Shown here piece after piece: positions 43,854 through 53,700 of a DNA stretch of 64,000 bases. Position 1 is the first letter of the stretch; every line of letters starts with the position of its first letter. A program made the translations under genes and the position numbers. The notes under the pieces are model-generated. The model was not told where the DNA came from. It saw nothing but the letters and a program-made list of their open reading frames with translations, and made no database searches. This DNA is from Monocercomonoides exilis (Eukaryota > Preaxostyla > Oxymonadida > Polymastigidae): assembly GCA_001643675.2 (NCBI GenBank), contig LSRY02000011.1, forward strand, positions 682,001 through 746,000, in the 5' to 3' direction.

Positions 43854-45116
43854 ATGCTCAATTTACTCGTATTTTCACTGTTGTCATCTGCTTTTGCAGC
43901 AAACTGGGCGGTTTTAGTTGCCGGATCTGGTGGAATGATCAACTATCGCCATCAATCAGATGTCTTCCGCACATACAAGATCTTAACAAAGAATGGATTT
44001 GACCCTTCAAAAATCATCGTTATGGCCTATGATGATGTTGCTCATCATCGTGGAAATCCATTCCCAGAGCAAATCTTTAATGTTCCAGATGGACCTGATG
44101 TCTACATTGGAGCGGATAATATCGATTATAAAGCAGAAAATGTGACCGTGAGCAAATTCGTTGCTGTAATGACTGGAAATGCAACTGCTGCAGGTGGAAA
44201 AGTTCTTGAATCAACATCAAGTGACAATGTATTTCTTCTTTTCTCCGATCACGGATCAACCGGTCTGATTAGTTTCCCAACAGGTCCAGATATGTACGTT
44301 GATGAATTGCAAGATATGTTCTCGGAAATGTACAACAAGAGCATGTACAACAAAATGCTGGTTTATATGGAAACGTGCTATGCCGGATCAATGTTCAAAG
44401 ATATTATGCCAACAAATATGAGCATCTACATTGCAACAGCATCAGACTACAACGAATCTAGCTATGCCATGTATTGCGGAATTCGTAAATACAAGGTCTG
44501 CCTTTCTAATGAATTTACTCAAGGTTGGATGGAACAATCAGATACAGGAAATATGTCTGAAATCACTGTTGGAAATCAATTTGAGGTTGCCAAAAACTTC
44601 ACATTATCGAGCTATCCTCAAGAATATGGAGATACAACACTCAAGACTGATTTTATTGCTGAATATCAATCTGGGCCAATTCTTCCTCCAGAATTGAAAA
44701 CAATTCATCAAATGATTACCCCACCAATACGCAGACGTGAAGGTGGAAAGAGAGTTCGCCAGGAAGATGCTTATTTGTCATATTTGGAAACCGCAGCAGC
44801 TGAAGATCCATTCGGTGAAGAAGCAGTTGAGTATCATAAGCAAATTTTGATCAAGAAGAAAGAAGAGGCCCGTCGCGATGCAATCGCTTCTTTCTTTGGA
44901 ATGATCTTCCCAGATCCAAACTATGCTACCACTGCAACTAGTATTGATTTTAAATTGTTCCGTCGTGCCGTAACCACGTATCAATCTATCTGTGGAAGAT
45001 TGAATGAATTTTCTTATTGGTCAATTACAAGAATCTTGTCAAGAGCTGTTGCTGATAAAAAATTGACCAGCGAAAACTTTAGTGCTTTTGAGTCCCTTCT
45101 TCGCCAACTTGCCTAA
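43854..45116 (+). CDS. Legumain-like asparaginyl endopeptidase (peptidase family C13), 420 aa
   Basis: Intronless gene with a signal peptide (MLNLLVFSLLSSAFA) followed directly by the legumain opening NWAVLVAGSGGMINYRHQSDVFRTYKIL. The catalytic dyad is plain: His133 in SDHGSTGL and Cys175 in ETCYAGSMF. GNPFPEQIFN and the DVYIGADNIDY substrate-side loops also match the family. The C-terminal 150 residues, after a basic stretch (RRREGGKRVRQ) that could be a processing site, correspond to the legumain stabilisation and activation region. These enzymes cut after Asn or Asp in lysosome-like compartments or outside the cell. In parasitic metamonads they act as secreted or lysosomal proteases; here digestion of food or surface turnover is equally likely. 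Length fits the family. Confidence 0.95.
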   Translation: MLNLLVFSLLSSAFAANWAVLVAGSGGMINYRHQSDVFRTYKILTKNGFDPSKIIVMAYDDVAHHRGNPFPEQIFNVPDGPDVYIGADNIDYKAENVTVSKFVAVMTGNATAAGGKVLESTSSDNVFLLFSDHGSTGLISFPTGPDMYVDELQDMFSEMYNKSMYNKMLVYMETCYAGSMFKDIMPTNMSIYIATASDYNESSYAMYCGIRKYKVCLSNEFTQGWMEQSDTGNMSEITVGNQFEVAKNFTLSSYPQEYGDTTLKTDFIAEYQSGPILPPELKTIHQMITPPIRRREGGKRVRQEDAYLSYLETAAAEDPFGEEAVEYHKQILIKKKEEARRDAIASFFGMIFPDPNYATTATSIDFKLFRRAVTTYQSICGRLNEFSYWSITRILSRAVADKKLTSENFSAFESLLRQLA

Positions 45117-45553
45117 ATTTTGACACGTATTTTTACAGCTTCATTTGTAAATGAAGTAATTTAAATTGGGTTTGATCTAACCTGAATCGGATGTTTTTTA
45201 AACCTATTTATTCTCTTATTTCTGCCCCACTCATTCGCAATTGGTGATTTTTGATTGCCTTTTGACTAATTGGATTTATTTATATTATTTTATTTGACCC
45301 TTATTTATTTGGTATCCAAATGTTTGGCAGCAACTTTTATTTTGTCGATTGTGTAAAAATAAATAAAGCTTTTAATTTTATTGATGATAGAACAATTTGT
45401 TTTTTGTTAAAAAGAAGTTTGTTCATTGAAAGAAAAACAATTATTATGACTTTTTGCATAATTATCTTTTGAAAAAACAATAAATTTTCACAAATTTGTG
45501 TAAAAATAAAGTTTGAACGTTTTAAAATTTGAACATTATTATTATTATTATTG
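45117..45553. other. 3' flank of legumain gene up to the transposon, no gene seen
   Basis: AT-rich DNA with several AATAAA-like hexamers near 45357 that may serve the legumain 3' end. A run of ATT triplets (about 45536-45552) abuts the left end of the Merlin element and may have been its target. Confidence 0.5.
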
Positions 45554-45592
45554 TTTTGGGCAAGTGGAGCTGATCCTGGTATCAATTTGATC
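45554..45592 (+). repeat. Left terminal inverted repeat of the Merlin element
   Basis: It begins TTTTGGGCAAGTGGAGCTGA and pairs with the right repeat read in reverse complement. The match is strongest over the outer 31 bases and reaches GATC at the inner end. Confidence 0.85.
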
Positions 45593-45650
45593 ATTTCACA
45601 TAATGAAAAATAAAAATATGATGATTTTAATTGTTTTTGTTCTTTTTTCA

Positions 45651-46720
45651 CTAATTTATGTTCGAAATGTTAAAAAAGATTGAACGGGAAAAGTATTCAA
45701 TTGATTCCATCCATTCAGTTGAATTTTCGCCATCGCTTACACTTAGAGAATCAGATTGCATAGTTATTGTACTTTCATCGGTGTCTGAATCCATTGAAAC
45801 TGTCTCATCTTCTGATTCTTCCAGGTTTGTGTATTTTTCTAATTCTTCTATGTATTCTGATTCTCGATATTTAACAAAGTTGCTGATAAGTTGATCAAAA
45901 GATATTTCATAATGTCTCAAATATATTGAAGACCAAATAAATTCCTCTAAGTCTTGGTATCGCGCTCCGGTTTTCGGCATTGAACGGCGAAGGTGTGACA
46001 ACGCTCCTTCTATTAAATTTGTTGTTTCACCATCTTCATTTTTGTATCCTTCAGAATGATTAACAACAAAATGAATGAAGCCAAAATGATTCAGTGTTCT
46101 GTATGCGCTCCGTCATCAGAAACAATTGTTGTTCCAGGTTTTATTTTTGAACAAATGAGTGGAATGAGATTATTTTTTGTTCTATTTTTTCAAAATGAGC
46201 AACCATTCTGTGTTTTCCATCGGTCTTTTTTCTTTCGATCGCGCCAAACAGCCAAATCGACTTTTTTTGTTTCCCTTATAATTAGAAAAAAAAATTAACA
46301 AAAAATTTTATTAAATCATCATGAAACCTCGATTATATTTTCTTTTGCTCCAAAATGATTCGTCATTTTCAACAACCTCGCCAATTCCCCCAATTGGTTG
46401 CTGATTTCGGAGAAAGATGGTAGATAATGTCCTTCTTATTGCTGTATAATAAATTGTTACAGTATGCCTATCTATTCCACACATCAAAGACGTTTGATGA
46501 ACCTCCAAATGGCACCAATAACTTAATTGAATCAACATGATATGATTTATTTTTAACTTTGAATCTTCAAAAACTGTGTTTTTTCGGATGGACCATCGTT
46601 TCTTACAAAATGAACATTTAAATCGACTGTGAATTTAATCCACTTTCAAAACATAAACATCCGAACCATCATCAGGGCATTTTTTAAAAGAGTCTATTTT
46701 CCTTCATGGAAACAACCATT
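45651..46720 (-). pseudogene. Broken Merlin/ISXO2-like transposase
   Basis: Minus-strand fragments in shifting frames give a complete transposase order. An N-terminal zinc-binding part, CPDDGS..CSFCKKRW.IRKNTVFEDSKL (about 46680-46560), comes first. The helix-turn-helix and first catalytic acid region follows: EVHQTSLMCGIDRHTVTIYY ... IGGIGEVVENDESFWSKRKYNRG (46538-46311). Then come GAIERKKTDGKHRMVAHFE, GTTIVSDDGAHTE and VNHSEGYKNEDGETTNLIEG. It ends in RRSMPKTGARYQDLEEFIWS, the ISXO2 C-terminal signature (open at 46001-45651), followed by an acidic Ser/Glu tail. At least two stops and two frameshifts break it. It cannot make an active enzyme. Confidence 0.85.
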
Positions 46721-46862
46721 CCGATGTTTCTTTTTCGTTTGCAGACATTTTCTGAAATGGCTGAATGCTTATTTTAGTCATGATCGTAAATTGCTGATGT
46801 TGAGCCATCTGAGTTGCTTAAGTGGAAAATATTTTGAATAATTTAAAACAATTTTAGGACAA

Positions 46863-46900
46863 GATCATCTGGTACCAGGATCTACTCCACATGCCCAAAA
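46863..46900 (-). repeat. Right terminal inverted repeat of the Merlin element
   Basis: On the plus strand it reads GATCATCTGGTACCAGGATC onward to ATGCCCAAAA. Its reverse complement starts TTTTGGGCATGTGGAGTAGA and mirrors the left end. Confidence 0.85.
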
Positions 46901-47743
46901 AGAAGTTGACTTGACATTAAAAATACTCTGTTGTTGACCTAACAGTTATGAGTGGATAAATAAATGTGATAACTTGTAAAAGAATGACGCACTTTTTATT
47001 TCTTAACTTGTTGGAAAATGCCAAAAAAATGAAATTTCAAAAAAAAAAAATGACTCACAAATTTTCATGAAGAATAAATTAAGAATTATGAGACCTATTT
47101 GTTCGAAATTCAAATTTTAGCTTTATATTTATAAAATCAAAAAATATGCAAAAAATTATAATTGTGCTCAATAAAAATTTGACTGTCTTTTCTTTTTCGT
47201 TTCCCGAAGTCCTTTCTTTGCAAAAAGAAAAATATTATTTGGTAAATAAAAATACAAAAAATGAGGTTTCCGCCTTAAATCATTCAAATAAAAGATGTTA
47301 AACAAAACTGAAGTGAAAAGGAAAATTTAGCGAAATTGTTTATCATTAAAATTTGCTTAGCGGAGGCTTACAAATAAAAATATAGTGATCGATCAACAAA
47401 AAAGAAAAAGCAACACACAAAAACCAGATGTGAATCCTTCAACAAAAGAAAGAAAAATTTCCTTTCAATCTAACATAAAGTTAAAAAACGAATCGCTATA
47501 GACAAGCAAATGACAAACACGAAAACGAATTGAGAGCTTAAAAATAATGAAGCTTAAAATAAATTGCTCAAACATAAAAACAAAACAAAATAAATCAAAA
47601 CAAAACAATCTAATAGTCAAATGAAATGCAAATGTTGATGCACAGCAATAAATGCAAAAAAATTTTTTATTTGTTCAGAAATAATAATATTTGTGTTATG
47701 TTTTTTTTTCCCCACCCTGTGTCTATTGCAATATGGAATAAGC
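46901..47743. other. Intergenic, no gene seen
   Basis: Adenine-rich spacer between the transposon and the 3' end of the large membrane-protein gene. No open frame, RNA gene or repeat of note. Confidence 0.55.
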
Positions 47744-50700
47744 TCAATGAAAATCAGCATTTCGCATAATCCTCAAAAATATGGGGTCAGCCTTCAGAAA
47801 GTCTAACAGCAGCGGACGAACGGTTGTGTCGTGAAGAAGCGGAAGCAATATCTTCTCCGAGTCCACAAACCACGTTTCGTCGATCGTGTCCAATATCTTC
47901 ATCTGCTTCTTTCGCGATTTCTGAGCTTTCTTCCAATTCTTCTGTTGCTGTTTCTGCGCAATCAAAAGGATACGCAGGAATGCATCAACGGCCTGAAGCA
48001 AGAAAGATAGAATGAAAATTAAAAAATAATACAAAAGAAAGAAAGAAAAATTAATATATCACAATAAATTTGTTTGAAATATCATTAACAAAATAATAAT
48101 TATTATAAAATAAATTATTATAAAATAATAAATCAAATTATTCATTTAACAATCAACCAATTTTTCAGAAAATACTTCCAAATCCATCCAAAAACACTAT
48201 CGCCATCAACTCCCACATACCAGTTTTCTTTTCGGTGAATGCCTTGCCTCCAATAAAACAAAAGGAACAAGCGTCTTAATCGACACACGAATAACACTTT
48301 TGCTTGCCATCAGCACAAGCACTGAGAGCACATCAACATTGTCTGGCGTAACCATCGTCGACACTTTGTGTATCACATACGCCGTCGGGAACTGCTCTGC
48401 AATGATCGCGTCTTTCGTCGCATTCGACACATGCTGCTCAAAACAGGTGCGCACCAGCGTCTGCAGCGCATCCATGCACAGCGTGTCCATCTCACTGTCG
48501 CCATACAGCTCGTACAGTGCCCGCAGCGCAAACGGAATCTTCGCTGCGTGGAACCGGTTCAGCACGTAGTTCCGCATCACCGACCGGTTCGCCTTGTCCT
48601 TCTTCTCGCCTTGCTGCACCAGCGACAGAATCGCCATCACCGCTGCCTTCCGCACAGACGCGATGCGGGAGAAGCACATCAGGAAGAACATGTGCATCAT
48701 CACAGGCGCATTCCCAGCATTCGTCGTGCAGCTGATCATTTTGGGGTCGTTCCACTCAGGAAACGACAGCGACGGCTGGTCGGTGGTGCTCTTGCCAATG
48801 TTCTTCATCGGATCGTTGAACGGCAGCTGGTTCTCTCTTTTGTCAATCGCATCAAACAGAGAGTCATCCTTCGGCAGGTTGAGCTCTGCCAAATGCGCAA
48901 CCATGTTCTTCTGATATTGCTGGTACTCAAACACAACAAGATCGTTCTTCTCCTTTGAGTTCAGCTTGTCCTGGTCTTTGCTCCTCAGCTCAGCCACTTC
49001 TTTGTCTGTAAGCACATAACCTTTCCCGCCCAGAAGCAGCTTTGAATGGTCGACTGAGATAGAATGCCTGTCTCTCATGTCAAAATACGACTCAATCTCG
49101 CTTTTCCCGCCTCGTGAGTACATCTTGGAAGACGAAGGAGGAGAGGAAGAAGGTGAAGAAGAAGAAGATGATGATGAAGAGAACAGGGAGATTCCTGACC
49201 CTCGTCCAGCACCTCGCCCAACTCCTCTGCCTTTTCCTGCTTCTTTGACATTGATCTTTCCCCTGCCCCTTCCCCTCCCCACGCCTCTGCCTCGACCTCC
49301 GCCTCCCCTCCGATAGTCTGAGTCAGAATCTGAATACGAATCAGAGTAAGAATCCGAGTAGCTGTCTCCGTACGAGTCCGAATAATACGAAGAAGAGTCT
49401 GAGTAATAGTTGCTCCGCGAATAGGAGTCTGTGTAATCAGCTGAAGAAGAGTCCGAATAGAACGGCGAATCGTCCGAGTAATCGCTGTCTGACCAGTCGT
49501 TCGCATACTTCCGCTTTGCCGGCGCTGGAGTTTTCCCTTTCTTCTTCGCAGCAGCTTTGCCCTTCCCGCGGCTGTCTTCTGAGCTGCTGTCAGAATACAC
49601 AGAAGAAGAAGACGACGAATACGAATCGTCACTCGAGTAATCCATCGCATCGTCCAGTGAATCTTCTTCATCCGACTCCGATTCTGGCTCTCCGCCTTCT
49701 TTCTTCTCCTTGTCTGCCTGCTGTGGCTCGTCCAGGTTTCCCCCAACTTCCTGCTTGCCCTTCCCGCTCTCCTTCGCCATCTTCTTGCGGAGCGACTCCA
49801 GCGTCTCGAAGCGGAGCCGGTCTCTGTATGTTGCAATGATCGCCACCAGCTGCCAGGAGCGTGCACTCATCATGCTGAACAGGTTCAGGATCGACCGCGC
49901 CATATGGACATACAGCGCGTCTTTGATGTACCTCGGGTCCTTCTTCTCGCCACTCAGCTTCTTCGCCCGGATCGGCGCAATAAACCGCTCAGCTTCCGTC
50001 TCTGTGAGGTAATCGTAGTGAATGAGCTCCGCGTCTTCCTCGCTGCGCGCACAGAAGTAGCACTCTTTGTCTAAGCACAGACGCTCCAGGTAGAGCGGGT
50101 CATGCACCATAAGAGCAGGCATGATAGCATCGAGACACACATACGAGCGGTCGATCACAGTGCAGAGCAGGTTGATGTGCCTCTCCAGCAGCGCCACAAG
50201 GAAGTTCGGTGACGCTCCCAGCACATGCACCCCAAATGTGTAGACAACTGCAAACGCCAGCCTCTCTGTGTTCACACACGTCGCTGCGCAGGACTCGAGT
50301 ATCGGCCCTTTCGCAGAGTACTTGAGGCACTTGTTCTTCACAGCGTTGGGGCTGTTGGCGGTGCCGTAGTACGTGGTGTACGCGTAGTAGATCGACGAGA
50401 TGATGTCCTGCCGCCGCTTCTCAAACTCCATCGGGTTCCTCACAATCAAGTTCTGGATGGACTGCACAATCGCCGTGTAGCACTCTCCGTCGTCGAGGTC
50501 GAGGCGGAACGTTTTGTGGTTAAAGCTTCCGGACGCCACCACATACCGCGCCACTTCTGGCACATACGAGATCAGCGCAAACGTCCTCTGCGCACACAGC
50601 AGCATCGAGTCCGGCAGCGTGCCCACCGGCTGTGTCAGCAGCTGCACCATCTTCTGCGAGATGATCTTCGAGTCCCGCACCACACTCAGCTCGCTGGGGA

Positions 50701-53700
50701 AGTGTTTTTTGAGCGTCTCTGCTGTGTTACCCAAGTCCACCAGCCGGTTCTCTAGGAGCTTGCCCAGCATCTCCATCTGCGACTGCTGCTTCATCGAGGC
50801 AAACATGTAGCTGTACTCGGGGACTGTCATCGTCACTGCCTGCCCATCTCCTCCTGGCTGCCCCGGAGCGCTCAGCTCTTCTTCCTCTGGGAGCACCTTC
50901 AGCGCCCACAGCGTCTCAGCCGCTGTCAGCCGGTTGTGTGCATATGTGGCTTTGGTGTCGAAATACACTGTGCGGAAGTACCGCTTCATCTGCAGTGTGT
51001 TCTCGTGCTCGCTCAGATGCTCTGCCATGTTCTGGATGCACACCTCCACAAACGATGTTGAGAAGGAAGCAAGCGTCGTGGCTGTCTTTCGTGTCATTTG
51101 CGTCGACGGCGTCGCTTTCCGCATCATCCCGCTGGCGCTGTCTCTCACAAGCGTAATCTGCCCAATCTGCAGCCTGTCCAACAGAGTAACGCTGCGGGGC
51201 TCAATGAACGTGTGGTCGTCTCTCTCCCACAAAGGGATCTTCCGCATCTCCAGCCGCGTCTCGTCCAGCATCCGGTCCAGCTCCACCACCTCCGCATTCA
51301 TCACAGCCGTCGTCGACATCATCGTGCCTGACATCCCCATCATGCTCCCTGTCTCACTCCCAAACGCACTTCCTTGTCCAAACGATGCTCCTGTTGAGTT
51401 GTACGATGCAAGTGGCGATGAATACGGCACCATTGCAACTCTCGTTCCCTTTGGCGTGGCTGCTACTGACGCTGCATTCGATGCAGAACTCATCCCTGAC
51501 TTGCCCATTCCGCTCTGATTTGGAGAAGACTGTGCTGTGGATGCCATTCCAGATCCTCCTCCTGCTCCCATGTTCATCTTTTCCCCGCCTAGCATCGCCT
51601 GTGGCTTCACCCTGAACATTGGATCATTGTCAAGCAGCGATGGATTGCAGATTGGGTCTTCAGGTGATCGAAAAGCGAGGTTTGACATCAGCGTCTTCTT
51701 GGAAGACGCAAACACAGCCACACTTCTTCCGCCTGCTGCTCCGTTTGCTCCTCCCGCTTCATCGCCCTTTTTGGACTTCTGTGAATAGAAGTTGAACTTG
51801 TTGATTTCCTCTGAGTTTGCAAAGCGCTCCTTCAGCAGCTCTGCCACACGCTGCGCCTGCTGCTGCCTCTTCAGTTTTTCTTCCTCTTCTTTCTTTTTGA
51901 TGATCATCTGCTGTCTCGTCAGTTTCTCCTCTGCCTCTTTCTTTTTCTTCTTCAGCCTCTTTTGGGTCTTTGTGAGTATCAGCTTCGACTGTGTCATCGA
52001 CATCTGCATTGAATTTGACACGTCTGTCATTCCGCTCCCTTCTCCCACACCACCACTCGGCCCATTCCCTGCCCCAGCACTTGCTCCAGCTCCTGCTCCA
52101 GAGCCAGCCACTGATTCAAACAGCACCCGTGAGCTGCTGTTCAGCCTGACCGACTTGATCCTTCTGAGTGTGGCAGACGCCCTCGCAAACTCCTGGTTCA
52201 TCTGGAACTGAAGCGCACTCACCCCGTCAAAGATTCCCCGGTCGCGCAGCTTCTTCGCCTCTCTCTCCTTCCGCTCTGTTGCCAGGATCATCGCCCGTGC
52301 CCGCGGGTTCAGCTTTGCCAGCTCTGGGTCGTTCTCCAGGTCAGTCTCAGAGGACTCTTCACCCGCATTGCCCGATGGAACAGCCCCTGAACCTATGCCA
52401 GCTCCACCATTGTTGCCAAACTGCTGCACTTTGCCCACGTCAAACACCTCTGCGGGTGGCAAAGGCGCGCCAAACGGCTTCTGCAGCCCTTCCATCGCCA
52501 TTGACGCTGGCAGAGCCGGCGGCTGCTGCTGCGATATGACGTTCATTGGGATGATCGGAGCATTCCTCAGCATTGTTCTCGAGAGCGTCACGAACTCGCG
52601 CTGCCGGCGTTTCTGCATTAGCATCTCTTCGAGTGTCTGCTTCTTCTTGTTCTGCAACTCTCTTTGCTTCATCAGCTGCCTTTTCTTCTTCTTCACACGC
52701 TTCGCTGCGTTGTCCCCAGAGCTGTCGGATGAACTGTCTGAGGAGGAGGAGGAAGAAGAGGAAGAGGAAGATGAATCAGAAGAACTTGAATCGTCCTCTT
52801 CACGCAAAAGAAGGAACGAGAATGAGACATCGCTCTCATCTTCCTTGAACCCTCTCTCAAAATCAAATGAAGTGCCATCAATCCTGTTTGTTCTAAGCTC
52901 CTCGTTCTTCTTCCTCAGCCGCTCTTTCGTTGCAGATGAGTCAGAAGAAGCTGAAAACGAAGACGAGTCTGAGTCAGAATCAGAAGACGAACTGTCATTT
53001 GAATCTGAATCTGTATCTGAACCCGAATCCCCTTCTGAAGCATACCTTGTTTTGTTCCCTCTCCTGCTCCTCTCCCCAATCGGTACATTCCTTCTTGCCA
53101 CCCCTTCTGCAGCAGCAGCAGCTGCTGCCTCTTCTTTCCTCTTCTTCATCTTCTTCTCCTTCATCTTCATCTCCAGTATGTTCACACAGTGTCCATTGAA
53201 GTCTGGCTCGCTGAAATCCTTCAGCTCATAGTGCAGAGACTCAGTCACATCGACATATTCCGGCAGGCGCCGCGGGGCAAACGAGAAGCGCTGGTTCAGA
53301 CGGGAGATGTGGTACAGCGGAGAAGTCGGGTAGAACGGGTGAAGGCCGTGTATTTTGGCCAAGGGAGCTATCTCTTTCTGCCCTGTTTGCTCGCTTTCCC
53401 CAATTTTTTCTCCATTCTCTTCGCGCTCTTTGCGCTTTTGCGCTTTTTTCTCCGCTTTCCGCTTTCGCATCTCTTCTTCTTCTTTCTTCCGCTGCTCTTC
53501 TCTCTCAATCTTCCTCTTCTCCCTCGCCTCCATCCGCTTCTTCATCTGTTCTTCCTGCTTCTTCTTCTGATCAGCCTCCTTTTTAGCCCGGAACTTCTGC
53601 ATCGATCGCTCAATGTTCTTCTCCACATCACTCAGCGACGATCCGCTCTCATTCTCTGACAGGGACTCATCACTGGCAGCAGAGGAGGAATACGACGAAG

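Larger units (their letters stand above)
45554..46900 (-). mobile_element. Merlin-superfamily (ISXO2/IS1595-like) DNA transposon, inactive, about 1.35 kb
   Basis: The element is bounded by imperfect terminal inverted repeats, both reading inward TTTTGGGCANGTGGAG..GATCCTGGTA. They agree at 27 of the first 31 positions. Inside, on the minus strand, is a broken Merlin-type transposase (separate entry). Size and structure fit Merlin elements known from protists and animals. I could not find a clear 8-9 bp target duplication: the left flank ends in ATTATTATTG and the right begins AGAAGTTGAC. The insertion is therefore old, or its ends have decayed. Confidence 0.85.
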
